Assembly: GCF_963678635.1 (NCBI RefSeq)
Contig: NC_087062.1
Location: 37,722,518 to 37,782,517 of the forward strand
Reading direction: 5' to 3'
Source: Symsagittifera roscoffensis
Taxonomy: Eukaryota > Xenacoelomorpha > Acoela > Convolutidae
Length of the DNA stretch: 60,000 nucleotides
The notes beneath the pieces are model-generated. The model searched no databases and had not been told where the DNA came from. It saw only the letters and a list, made by a program, of their open reading frames with translations. A program made the position numbers and the translations under genes. Positions 1 to 9,410 of this stretch are shown here, piece after piece. Each line of letters opens with the position of its first letter. The first letter of the stretch is position 1.

Positions 1-1
1 C

Positions 2-2452
2 GTGGCTTGCAGGAGAAGAGAAGAAGACAAGGTCTTATACAAATATAACGCGATAGTGTTGCCGCAACTCTATCAGACAGAACTATTATTCAGGTCGCAT
101 GATCAGATGGGCCATCAAGGGATCGACAAAGTGTATCAGAGGATCCTGAAGCGCTTTGAGTGGCCTGGGATGAAAAAGGCATGCGAGAAATGGGTGACAG
201 CATGTCTGTCATGCCAACAGGTCAAGGATCCTAGGAAGTTGCGATTTCCTCTACAATCGATTGAGTCGTCTGAATTCAACGAGGTCGTGCAGATAGATCA
301 CCAGAAGATATGCATGACAGACAGCGGTTATAACCAAGTCTTGGTCATGATAGATCACTTCACGAAGTATGCAGAGGCCGTGCCCTGCATAACTGCCTCG
401 GCGGAAGAGACATGCGACCACCTGATCAATACGTGGATAGCAAGACACGGATGTCCAATGACGTTTCAATCGGACAATGGAACGGCTTTCGTAGGCGAGC
501 TTACGAAAGAGCTTATGAGACGGTCACAGGTCGCTCAGGCTCACTCCACGACATACCACCCTCAGACGAATGGCTTAGTGGAAAGACAGAATAGGACGTT
601 AGTATCGATGCTGAGAGTATACTGTTCCAGGTATATGACCGATTGGGACAGATACCTTCCACAGGTGATGGGAGCTTATAATAGCACGCAACACTCCACC
701 ACTGGAGTCAGTCCACACATGATGCTGACGGGACACGAGAAATCTTTACCCTTGACATTCTTCTACCCAGAGTATGAGGGAAAGAAAACATCCCCACAGG
801 TCTACGTGAGGGATGTGATCAGACGCCAACAGGAGTTGAACGACTTGTGTAGACGAAACACTCAGCAGGCACAGGCAAGGCAGAGGAAAAGATTCGACAA
901 GAAAGCAGCTGGTGCAAAGGCTTACTCGGTGGGAGACTACGTATGGGTATTTCAGAACGTTATACCACCGAAAGGGACAAAAAAGCTTCTGAAGAAGTGG
1001 AGGGGACCCTTCATGATTACAGAGGTGCACCAAGAGGGACGCTTTTATAGACTGAGTACTGGCCGAGCCGCCCACTACGAGAACATCAAGCCACACAATC
1101 CATCGACAGAAGACTGGTGTATACCTGCAGACATGGAAGAAGGGGATTATCTAATGATGGATCCTGCTTGTGAGGTCAATGAAAAAGGCACCAGGGAGAA
1201 GAACGATGGAAACGAAGTCGTAGAGGAAGGTACGGATACACCATTGGACCTGGATCCAAACGAACAGATCGAAGCGGACGATGAAACCTGGCCCTACGCA
1301 GAGGAAGATTGGCAGGATTCCGAACAGACAGAGGTTCCCAAGAACATGGAACCAGATCTTCCGTTCACGATGCAGACTCGTCAGAAAGACGGGACGAGAC
1401 TAAGAAAGAAATACAATCCTTACGGTGACGACTTTGTAGTGGATAGGATAGATCTAAAGAAAATAGTGGAGGAAGTAGTGGGTTTAGAGGAAATAACAGT
1501 GTCACAGGACATTGACATAGTCGATGATCACAACGATGAGTGGGTTGACGACTGGTCGAAACCCGAGGTGGAGTTCGACGATGAGCAACAGCAGTCAAAT
1601 GAACAAGACCTGACGAACCTGCGTGTCTTAGAGTGGCTGAACGAAATGACATCAGACCCTGAAAAGACCAGCGTTACGATTCAAGACGTAGATCGCGAAA
1701 GCGCTAAATACATTAAGACCGAACGAGATGATCCTTCCTGGGCTGCCCAGGAAGGACAACTTCTCATTCCAGCTTCTAATCTTGACTTAATACCCGGTAT
1801 GCGATCGACGGGGACGCCGATGGATATTTTTGTCCGGGGAGTGGGGGTAGGACTTACCCACACTGAAAACTTGATAATAAAAAAATTGAGAATAGCAAGA
1901 GAAACAGGAAACTTAGAAGCAGAAACAGGTGAAGAACCTAAGAAACCTGACATAGGCAGGGTAGTTGAGTCATATTTTAATTTACCAAATGAATATTCTA
2001 GTAACATAATACTAACAGACAGTGATTTCATACTCACAAACAGAACATGTGCGGTAGCTATCACCGCAGACATGAGTTTTAGGACGGCGCTAGCGGCAGA
2101 TTTTAAGAGGGAATATAAAAACGTGGAATTCCTTTGGAAGCAAAGACCAGGGATAGGGGGCGTAGCAGCCTTACCCCCGGCGGTGTCGCAGATACCGGGA
2201 AAGTACTTATGCTTCTTGGTAACGAGGGCGACAGAGAAGCAGCACGTGGACCCAGAAAACCTAGTCTTGTCTTTGACGAGGCTGAGGGACTTCCTTGTGG
2301 AAATGGACGTGAAGGAGCTTTCGCTTCCAGTGTACGATCCAAATAGAGGAAGACTGCATCCTCGGGAATTGTACGCGCTTGTACACGTGATATTCTCTGA
2401 TACGAACATACAAGTGTATCTACATAAGAAATTTTACTTAAGTATAGGCTGA
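2..2452 (+). CDS. pol: Pol, C-terminal part: Ty3/gypsy integrase plus acidic extension and macro-like domain (5' end outside window)
   Basis: The frame is open at the window edge, so residue numbers count from base 2 and no start codon is implied. The integrase zinc-binding module shows H33, H38, C68 and C71. The catalytic triad is D99, D158 and E194, a DD35E spacing. A GPY/F-like module (KWRGPF) lies near residues 332-337. This enzyme inserts the cDNA into the host genome. Residues about 375-545 are acidic linker. Residues about 665-812 resemble a macro domain of the TARG1/OARD1 type: a conserved core with WKQRPG, a KYLCFLVT strand, a helix with NLVLSLTRLRDFL, the loop LPVYDPNRGRLHP and a final TNIQVYL strand. 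The usual glycine-rich loop and its aspartate are altered, so ligand binding is more likely than catalysis. The same tail occurs in copies B and C. Integrase is certain; the macro call is by eye. Confidence 0.93.
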   Translation: MACRRREEDKVLYKYNAIVLPQLYQTELLFRSHDQMGHQGIDKVYQRILKRFEWPGMKKACEKWVTACLSCQQVKDPRKLRFPLQSIESSEFNEVVQIDHQKICMTDSGYNQVLVMIDHFTKYAEAVPCITASAEETCDHLINTWIARHGCPMTFQSDNGTAFVGELTKELMRRSQVAQAHSTTYHPQTNGLVERQNRTLVSMLRVYCSRYMTDWDRYLPQVMGAYNSTQHSTTGVSPHMMLTGHEKSLPLTFFYPEYEGKKTSPQVYVRDVIRRQQELNDLCRRNTQQAQARQRKRFDKKAAGAKAYSVGDYVWVFQNVIPPKGTKKLLKKWRGPFMITEVHQEGRFYRLSTGRAAHYENIKPHNPSTEDWCIPADMEEGDYLMMDPACEVNEKGTREKNDGNEVVEEGTDTPLDLDPNEQIEADDETWPYAEEDWQDSEQTEVPKNMEPDLPFTMQTRQKDGTRLRKKYNPYGDDFVVDRIDLKKIVEEVVGLEEITVSQDIDIVDDHNDEWVDDWSKPEVEFDDEQQQSNEQDLTNLRVLEWLNEMTSDPEKTSVTIQDVDRESAKYIKTERDDPSWAAQEGQLLIPASNLDLIPGMRSTGTPMDIFVRGVGVGLTHTENLIIKKLRIARETGNLEAETGEEPKKPDIGRVVESYFNLPNEYSSNIILTDSDFILTNRTCAVAITADMSFRTALAADFKREYKNVEFLWKQRPGIGGVAALPPAVSQIPGKYLCFLVTRATEKQHVDPENLVLSLTRLRDFLVEMDVKELSLPVYDPNRGRLHPRELYALVHVIFSDTNIQVYLHKKFYLSIG
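1831..1841 (+). promoter_or_regulatory. Internal copy of the polypurine-tract motif (candidate extra plus-strand primer site)
   Basis: TGTCCGGGGAG here is identical to the core of the 3' polypurine tract at 12,617-12,629, although it lies in coding sequence (frame gtc-cgg-gga-gtg, residues VRGV). Copies B (24,682) and D (42,261) have it at the same place. Confidence 0.45.
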
Positions 2453-2514
2453 GTGATGAGCGAGAGGGTGTTAGGCCAAAGACCGAGTTACATGTAATAT
2501 GTGATATGTGTGTC

Positions 2515-2543
2515 ATGTTATGTTATGTTATGTTATGTTATGT
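2515..2543 (+). repeat. (TGTTA)n microsatellite
   Basis: About five units of TGTTA in the pol-ORF2 spacer. A degenerate version lies at the matching place in copy B near 23,998-24,026. Confidence 0.85.
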
Positions 2544-2773
2544 GTTAGGTTATTAAGATCATGGGTAAGTAGGGGTTAGTGACCATGAACAACTAAATGA
2601 CGATCTTGGGAATAGATCCAAAGTTTGGACTGTCCAATCTTAGGTCGAATTCCAAAATTTTAGAAACCAATTGATTTTAATAAATTTTAGGATAAATATC
2701 TTTTTATCTGAACTGTCTTTAAGCAAATTTTAACGATGTATGTTAGGGTGAAATTGACAAGTGTGACATTCGT

Positions 2774-2787
2774 GATTTCTTTTCTAG
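2774..2787 (+). promoter_or_regulatory. Candidate 3' splice site upstream of ORF2
   Basis: A pyrimidine run ending in TTTTCTAG is followed by ATCCTGATTGATC. The run, the AG and the following block recur in B (23,768-23,779, minus strand) and, diverged, in C (49,837-49,848). The site lies 78 bp before the ORF2 ATG. It fits production of a spliced ORF2/ORF3 mRNA, as retroviruses do for env. Prediction only. Confidence 0.5.
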
Positions 2788-2864
2788 ATCCTGATTGATC
2801 ATTTAATTGCTCACTTGAGTCAAAACTTGAAATCGAAATCAAATTAAATTTGGAGAAGAACAGT

Positions 2865-5800
2865 ATGGATAATTTCAACCTGGATGAATTGATGGACCTG
2901 GCAGAGGCATATGTAGGACCGATGGTAGATGCGATCTATCGTCGGCTGATCGAACGAGACTTCGCTCTGGAGGACCCAGAGGTGGTCATGTTGCTGACCG
3001 CCCTGATTAACATCTTGGGGCACGACAACCGTGGGGACCGCCCCACGGAAGTCCTGTTGATGGCAGCATATGGAGAAAGAGGAGTACTAGACCGCCCGAA
3101 CATGAGAGTAATGAGGTGGAGAAACGGGGCTCTCTCAGGGAGTGACTTGGCGAATGAGCCTGGGTTGGGAAGTTCTAGGACTTACCAACCAGGTGAGATG
3201 CCAATGCCCTCCAAGCCCAAACCTGGGCTGACGAGAATGCATCAGGAGATGAACAGCGAGGCGACCTCGTCTGGTTCACCACTGAGAGTAGCTGTGCCAC
3301 CAAAAGGGGCGAAAGTAACACAGAAGGTTCAGACGAACCAAACCATACAAGATCTGGACGAGATGAACGATCAGTTGAGAAGTACGAAGAAGGAGTTAAA
3401 CGATATGACGAAGACCATGCTGGCGATGGAGGAAGACCGGGACATGTGGAGAAAGTTGTTTGAAGACTGCAACAAAAAGCAGGGTCAAGAGATCGAACGC
3501 TTAAGGCAGGAATACAAAGAGCAATCGGAGCAGGTGGCGTTGACGACGTCCATTGAGAAAGTGATACCTGCAAGGGATATTCCTCGTGGGCAGTCCCCGA
3601 TGGAGCTCTTGACACCTCGAGAAATGAGTCAAACAACGGAGACACGGCTTCCAGCAGAGACGAACCGAGTAACAATCCCGGATCCTAGTGACACCTTGGG
3701 TGATCCCGTCGTAGAACAGACAGTGAGAAAATTGATAGAGACCGCTGGACGATTGGTCACTAACAAGAGTGCACCAGGTTCCGGGGTGACGGCACCCTAT
3801 GGAACGATTGACGATACGGGCAGAGTACAACTCTCCCAGACAATAATCAGACAAGGGATAAGTGACGTGACGCCACTCAGGGGGAGTTCGAAGATCACAG
3901 AGAGAAAAGTAAGGGAGATGCCAGCGAAGAAAGTGTCTCGTGTAATGGACGTGCAGAAGAATAATCAATTAAAGTATAATTTCACGGGAGTTCCGGAGAC
4001 AGATCCGAGAGCCTGCTTCAATCGAGCTACCTGGAGCCCGGCTGTGAACCTGCAGCAACCACCACTCGGGACATCTCACCTGATATTGGGAGACAGCTTA
4101 GTCCGAGTGCTAACGAATTTGAGGACCTCATGGGTCACCACGGTGATGGCCTTTGGAGGCGCGACAATTGCCCAATTATACCGGATGGTGGAGCTGATGA
4201 ATCCCGGGAGGATACCCAGTGTGATGATATTAGTTGGGACGAATGATATCTCCAGAGGATCAGACGAGCAGGAAGCACAGTGGGAATCAATGATGGTGTG
4301 TTTGTTCACCACTCTCTGGCAGAAGTTCAGTTGCGCGGTACTGACCGTTTGCACGGTGCCAATGAACGCAAGAAACCTGACAGCATCAGGAAGAAGGCAC
4401 AACGAGGGAGTCATGAGATGGAACAACATCATAAGAAACCTAGCAAATCGAAATGCCGGAAGAATGATCCTTATGGACATTGAACACGAATTGAGAGCCA
4501 TGGAGCAAGCCAGACTGACTTCGGATGGCATCCACTTTGACACAATCGAGGGACAAGCTTGGTTGAATCGAGACTTCCAAGAACGGTTGGACGAGTTAGA
4601 AGCAGAACTCTCTGACACAGGAGTACTGAAGGAAGAGGGAACGGTGAATGATACGGTGATCACTACCTTTGTGCCTCCTAACCTGGAAACGCGTTTGGGT
4701 ACAGTCCCAGCCGCAATAAATTACCGGCAACAAAGCTCCAGCGAATCAGGTCGAAGAACTGACGTGCAGGATCGGTTGGGAGAAGCACCGACGAGGAGGA
4801 CAATTCATCCTAGGAGAAGGATAGGACCCGTCAACCAACCAAACGAAGGAGTAGCAGGCACGTCCAGATCAGACACTAGATCGGAGACAACGAGTAGCAG
4901 TCGAGAAGAGAGACCGAACAGAGGCTCATTGTTATGGTCTAGACCCATGCCGTCTCCCTGGCACATATACAAAGAAGAACTGATGAAGCTGGACCTGCAG
5001 AAAGTAAGCTTCATCGAAGATGCAAGGAGGATGCTAAATGGAGCGACGCTATCCGTCAGCAGATTATACTCAATAACCGGCGTAGACTGGTTGATAGCCG
5101 CTAGCATAAATTTCAGCTCCACGACAGCCTTAAGATTTGCTGACTTGGAAGGACTGCCCTCCAATAACACAATGGGACCTGTGAATGCAAGACCGTTGCA
5201 GGATGTCAGATTGAACCATGAGGAGAGGAATCGTGAGGAAAGGCCAGGAAGATTCCTGACGGCGAGAGCGCCAATTGGACAACACGTGAAGATATTCAGG
5301 CAACTGACGACACCACCTAGTCATGTGAAGGAGAGAGTATACCCAAAACAAGTGAACCAAGATGGTGATGCCCAGAGATATGGCGGATTGACAGCAATAA
5401 AGAAAGATGAGAGCATCTTCGCCGCCTACGACAAAGCAGAAATGAGAAAGGCCAAGATCATGGTAGTAGCGAATTCAGAGTTCGTGTACACCTCTAAGTC
5501 TTTGTTTTGGCCGGACGTCATAATGCTGGCCGCAGTTGACCTAGACCTATTGCAATCAGTGTCATTGGCTATAGGGGTACAAAGGCAGACAGAAATGAAC
5601 CCAATAACGATTGTGTTTGCTGGCATCAATGACCATCTACACAGTAGAGGTTTTCTGAGCAGGCTCAGAGATCCTGCAACAGCAGAAAACGCAGTATGGC
5701 CCGCGATAAAAGACATCCTGGAGTCAATGGGTGAAGTGGTAGACGCGACAAAGGAGGGAACATTCAACAAAGTGACGTTGAGAGTAGTATTTGCGTTGTC

Positions 5801-8800
5801 TCCGGGATATGCATATCTCCCGGATGGACTGAAATTTGTGTATGCAATGGTAGCCTTACTTTCGGAGGGAAAATATGATGTGATCATATCAGCCCCGAAT
5901 CGCATGATAGAAATGGAGAACCTGAGGCCACTTAAGGCTGAACTGCCTGCAGTATGGTCAGATATCTCAAACGCGATGAGAGGGTTCAAGGACCACGCGC
6001 TACACATGTTGGTGTTGGACGAAGTGCTGGGGTTGGAACTGTCCAACTTCAGTCGGCAACTCAAACTGAAACCAGGAATAGATGACGACCATCGAGTGAT
6101 TACGGCAATGTCCAGCGACTTGTGGTTCCGAGCAATGGAAGTGGCGAGTGAAGACACGAGAAGAAAGAATTCACTGGAGACGAGAGCTCATCTGGAAGCG
6201 ATGGTGCTGAGAACCAAGCCGGAAGCAAACCAGTGGCTACACCTGAATCCGAGAGTAGCGGCATTGGGTGCAGATGCTTTTCAGCAAGGCCCAGTAATGA
6301 TCACTAAGATGCACGCCTACTTGTTGAAGGAGGTGAACCTGGCGGAAAATGCCGGAGAAAAGACAGCTGAGTTCGTGAACAGAATGTGTCAGATTACTCT
6401 GGAAACCTTCTGGACCCAGGAAGTGAAAGGACAGGAGGGATTTGAAAGGACAGACAGCATGCTAGAAGGGTTGGGAGCCGGATGGACCGCGTCCTTCTTG
6501 GCAAAAGTCTACCCGAAAGTCTCGCACTACTTGATAAATGAATTCCTCCAAGCGGTAGTGAAAGTATCGATAGTGGAATTAATAGCCCTGTTCGTGACAT
6601 TTGGAGCGCAGAATTTCGTGAAAGGACCGGTGATACTGCTTACGGATGGAATACAGAACCTGCGACTAGATGGACTTTTGACGTTGATCGCAATAACCCA
6701 CGGAAACTTGGGAGGGCTGATGAAACTGGCACGTTGTCCAGAGCAGATGAAAGAGAGAGTGAGGAATCTGGATATGAAGAAATCCACAGACTCGTGGAAC
6801 AAAATAAGAGACCTGAGACACACTCTTATCCAGTATCTCTTGCAGCAAAATCGCTTTGGAACCGGAGAAGACGAGACAATTGAGAGAGAGGAAGATGTTA
6901 GACGACATGTTGGGGGCATGCCGCTGTTAACAGATTTGAGCTTAGCTATGAGAATCGATCCCTTGGCGCTGATCAGAGGAGTCACGGAGTTCGTGACAGT
7001 GATCTATGGACCAGCAGTCACCTTTGCGTTCCCTGACGTTAAAGTGGAAGCATATAGGAGGTCGGTGTTGCACCTGAACCTCATATCGGCAGTGGACGGT
7101 AGTACACTGAACTGGTGTGAGCAGCACGCATTGCGAGAGCTCATGAGTGAAGATCTGTTATTTGCGAAAATATCGGAGCCAGAGATGACAGTCATCAATT
7201 TTGATGATCACTTCTGTGACCGCATGGGAGAAGTAGAAAGAGGGCACATCGAGGTGTTTCCAAAGCTTTGGAATCTGAGGCCCTATGACAAAACGAATGG
7301 CGAAATGACCAGAGTGCCTCGTCTCACAGCAGCGTATCACAAGGTGAGAGAAGAGACGAAGGACTGGGGCGATTACAAGAAGCTACCCGAAGCAATCCCT
7401 GAATTCCCTCTGATAAGAAGGATGTTGCTCGGAGCAGTCTCCGTAGTACAAACTCCTAGGTTGAGAGCATTCGAAACCAATGAAAGGAGAGTAGGGAATT
7501 TCTCGGCGACGATGGATCCATACTTCGTGGGGAGAAATGTCGCCGTGTTGCAGTACACACGATTTGCGTACACGGATCAAGCGACGAGAAGGCGAATAAG
7601 CAACGCCGCTACTCCCAAGCCTGAAGGATTTGATGAGGAATGGAGACGACTAGGCTCAGCTCCAATGAGGATGAGAGGCAGGACTGAATTGCCTGAAGCC
7701 TCAGTAATCCTGACTAGTGTGAGAAAAGAGATGAAAGTTGCGGGAATATTGCAGACGAGAATTTTCCTAGCACCCTTCGGCTGCGAAGAAACTAAAGTGG
7801 TCCATGGAGAAGAGGAAGATAAATCAGCCGGTACATTGCTCATACCGAGATTCCAGGAAGAAGCTGATGATGACAAACAAGGACCATCGAACTCGAATGG
7901 GGACAAGTCAGAAGGAGGTGACGGACAGGGTGGAAACCGTCAGACGGAAGAACCCATGCAACAAGATCAAGCTGGTGGGGAGGACGACAGGGCATCGACA
8001 GGAGGAACATCCAGCCTGGATTTCAATATCTTCAGTGATCTTGAGAATAATGCAGACACGTTGGAAACGACTGAGCCAGCGGATGAAGGCATCTCGACAC
8101 TGGAACCTCCGTCAGCCTTTGAGGAAATGAAACGGAATTTGCCGGAGAGCAGCTCTCCTGGCAATACAAGAAATAACGATCAGAGAATCCTCATGGAATC
8201 ACCTCGGAGGAGAAGAATAGAGGCCTCAGCCAGAGTACCTTTCTTGGGAACGCTACCCGAAGAAGAATGGGAAGTACATCACCGAGACCACGAGAGTAGG
8301 ACGGTATGTAAGCTGGACAGAGTGGCGTTCATGGAAGAAGTCTGGACTGTGATTCAGAGTTATGGGACCCAGTCCATTCTCAAAACAGGTCTCAATCAAC
8401 CCTTGATGAGAGAAGTACTTGACAAGCTTGATGAGTGTGAAGGGAGACTGAGTGAGTTGTTGATCGACTCAGCCACTGATGAGAGTGAAGCGAATTCTCC
8501 CATCAAGATGACACCGCAGGACAATGAAGGAGAGGTGGTGTACCTGTCAAGGACCAGGAGAGGAACGATGCGATCGAAAATGGTGATTGATAAAATCAAT
8601 GCGATGAAAATGAAGTTAGGCAGCAGAGTGATGCCGAGGAGGATTGGAAAGACGAAAGTGGATTCGGAAACATCGATGAAAGCTGGTAACTCAGCGAAAA
8701 GAAAACGAGTCGAGGAAGTCATGGATTTGGGGCAAGGTGATTATCAATTGTCTGGCACAGATAGAATATTAACTGATATAGCGATGGTGCCACCCATTCT

Positions 8801-9410
8801 CATGGCGGGGTTAAAGTCAACCGGTTATAAATCCAAAAGGAGTGACCGCACTCTGACTGGAGCGACTTTAGAAATGGAAATACTCAGTCAATGTGGAGAG
8901 AGTAAAATGAGGGACTTCAAGCCATCTCCAATGAATCATGGAAAGGGAAGTGTTGCAGGACAACTAACACCAGTGGAATACAACAGACTGACAGTGTCTG
9001 AGACAGTGTCGATAGATGAACCCACCGGTGGATACATGGAGATGTTGGAATACCGAAACTCGGCTAGAGGGCATGTAATGGCCCTGGAAGAAGAAAAAGC
9101 CATGGAGGGTTATCTGGAAACAATGTTGCAAGGCACCACCCTCAAGCAGAAGGCGTACGGAACTTTGGCGTCGTCTGACGTACAGGCGGAGACGATCGAG
9201 CAGTTGGTGAGCCTTCCATGGAAAGCAGTAGTATTGATGTATTTCGAAGAGGAAATGAGGACTACGCCAAGAATACATGCTCTCGTGGCAGTACCTTACG
9301 TAAGGACAGAATTACAACTCAGGCTCGCCTGGTGCATGATGGGACTGACTCGCGAAGAATATGATTCGGGAGAAAGGAAGAGATCAAAGGAGGAAAAGTT
9401 TTCCTTATGA
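2865..9410 (+). CDS. ORF2: 2,181-residue protein with an SGNH/GDSL hydrolase-like domain
   Basis: The start is set at the ATG at 2865 (MDNFNLDE), which matches the start of copy B; a TTG five codons upstream lacks that support. Order: conserved helical N-terminus (1-75), polar linker, predicted coiled coil (about 160-225), SGNH-like domain (about 405-565), a second diverged SGNH-like block (about 860-1070) with ANS near 867 and GIND at N922/D923, a long unrecognised middle, an acidic low-complexity stretch (about 1648-1725), and a basic C-terminal part with KRKR near 1944. In the first domain the nucleophile motif is GDS (S411), block II is GG (431-432), block III is GTND (N460) and block V is DGIH (D554, H557), so all four signature blocks are present. 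Members of this superfamily are esterases or lipases; the substrate here is unknown. It occupies the env position but shows no signal peptide or clear membrane anchor. The frame is intact over 6.5 kb and overlaps ORF3 by ATGA. Confidence 0.9.
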   Translation: MDNFNLDELMDLAEAYVGPMVDAIYRRLIERDFALEDPEVVMLLTALINILGHDNRGDRPTEVLLMAAYGERGVLDRPNMRVMRWRNGALSGSDLANEPGLGSSRTYQPGEMPMPSKPKPGLTRMHQEMNSEATSSGSPLRVAVPPKGAKVTQKVQTNQTIQDLDEMNDQLRSTKKELNDMTKTMLAMEEDRDMWRKLFEDCNKKQGQEIERLRQEYKEQSEQVALTTSIEKVIPARDIPRGQSPMELLTPREMSQTTETRLPAETNRVTIPDPSDTLGDPVVEQTVRKLIETAGRLVTNKSAPGSGVTAPYGTIDDTGRVQLSQTIIRQGISDVTPLRGSSKITERKVREMPAKKVSRVMDVQKNNQLKYNFTGVPETDPRACFNRATWSPAVNLQQPPLGTSHLILGDSLVRVLTNLRTSWVTTVMAFGGATIAQLYRMVELMNPGRIPSVMILVGTNDISRGSDEQEAQWESMMVCLFTTLWQKFSCAVLTVCTVPMNARNLTASGRRHNEGVMRWNNIIRNLANRNAGRMILMDIEHELRAMEQARLTSDGIHFDTIEGQAWLNRDFQERLDELEAELSDTGVLKEEGTVNDTVITTFVPPNLETRLGTVPAAINYRQQSSSESGRRTDVQDRLGEAPTRRTIHPRRRIGPVNQPNEGVAGTSRSDTRSETTSSSREERPNRGSLLWSRPMPSPWHIYKEELMKLDLQKVSFIEDARRMLNGATLSVSRLYSITGVDWLIAASINFSSTTALRFADLEGLPSNNTMGPVNARPLQDVRLNHEERNREERPGRFLTARAPIGQHVKIFRQLTTPPSHVKERVYPKQVNQDGDAQRYGGLTAIKKDESIFAAYDKAEMRKAKIMVVANSEFVYTSKSLFWPDVIMLAAVDLDLLQSVSLAIGVQRQTEMNPITIVFAGINDHLHSRGFLSRLRDPATAENAVWPAIKDILESMGEVVDATKEGTFNKVTLRVVFALSPGYAYLPDGLKFVYAMVALLSEGKYDVIISAPNRMIEMENLRPLKAELPAVWSDISNAMRGFKDHALHMLVLDEVLGLELSNFSRQLKLKPGIDDDHRVITAMSSDLWFRAMEVASEDTRRKNSLETRAHLEAMVLRTKPEANQWLHLNPRVAALGADAFQQGPVMITKMHAYLLKEVNLAENAGEKTAEFVNRMCQITLETFWTQEVKGQEGFERTDSMLEGLGAGWTASFLAKVYPKVSHYLINEFLQAVVKVSIVELIALFVTFGAQNFVKGPVILLTDGIQNLRLDGLLTLIAITHGNLGGLMKLARCPEQMKERVRNLDMKKSTDSWNKIRDLRHTLIQYLLQQNRFGTGEDETIEREEDVRRHVGGMPLLTDLSLAMRIDPLALIRGVTEFVTVIYGPAVTFAFPDVKVEAYRRSVLHLNLISAVDGSTLNWCEQHALRELMSEDLLFAKISEPEMTVINFDDHFCDRMGEVERGHIEVFPKLWNLRPYDKTNGEMTRVPRLTAAYHKVREETKDWGDYKKLPEAIPEFPLIRRMLLGAVSVVQTPRLRAFETNERRVGNFSATMDPYFVGRNVAVLQYTRFAYTDQATRRRISNAATPKPEGFDEEWRRLGSAPMRMRGRTELPEASVILTSVRKEMKVAGILQTRIFLAPFGCEETKVVHGEEEDKSAGTLLIPRFQEEADDDKQGPSNSNGDKSEGGDGQGGNRQTEEPMQQDQAGGEDDRASTGGTSSLDFNIFSDLENNADTLETTEPADEGISTLEPPSAFEEMKRNLPESSSPGNTRNNDQRILMESPRRRRIEASARVPFLGTLPEEEWEVHHRDHESRTVCKLDRVAFMEEVWTVIQSYGTQSILKTGLNQPLMREVLDKLDECEGRLSELLIDSATDESEANSPIKMTPQDNEGEVVYLSRTRRGTMRSKMVIDKINAMKMKLGSRVMPRRIGKTKVDSETSMKAGNSAKRKRVEEVMDLGQGDYQLSGTDRILTDIAMVPPILMAGLKSTGYKSKRSDRTLTGATLEMEILSQCGESKMRDFKPSPMNHGKGSVAGQLTPVEYNRLTVSETVSIDEPTGGYMEMLEYRNSARGHVMALEEEKAMEGYLETMLQGTTLKQKAYGTLASSDVQAETIEQLVSLPWKAVVLMYFEEEMRTTPRIHALVAVPYVRTELQLRLAWCMMGLTREEYDSGERKRSKEEKFSL

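Larger units (their letters stand above)
2453..2864 (+). other. Spacer between pol and ORF2 (leader of ORF2)
   Basis: No gene in this 412-bp AT-rich stretch. It holds a TGTTA microsatellite and a pyrimidine-rich splice-acceptor-like site described separately. Spacers of similar size occupy the same place in B (23,693-24,064) and C (49,458-49,920), with a conserved block around the acceptor. Confidence 0.7.

Noticed and set aside
746-2516. Minus-strand open frames across the pol of A (up to 242 codons)
   Set aside because: They are shadows of the pol reading frame, with no family resemblance and no independent conservation.
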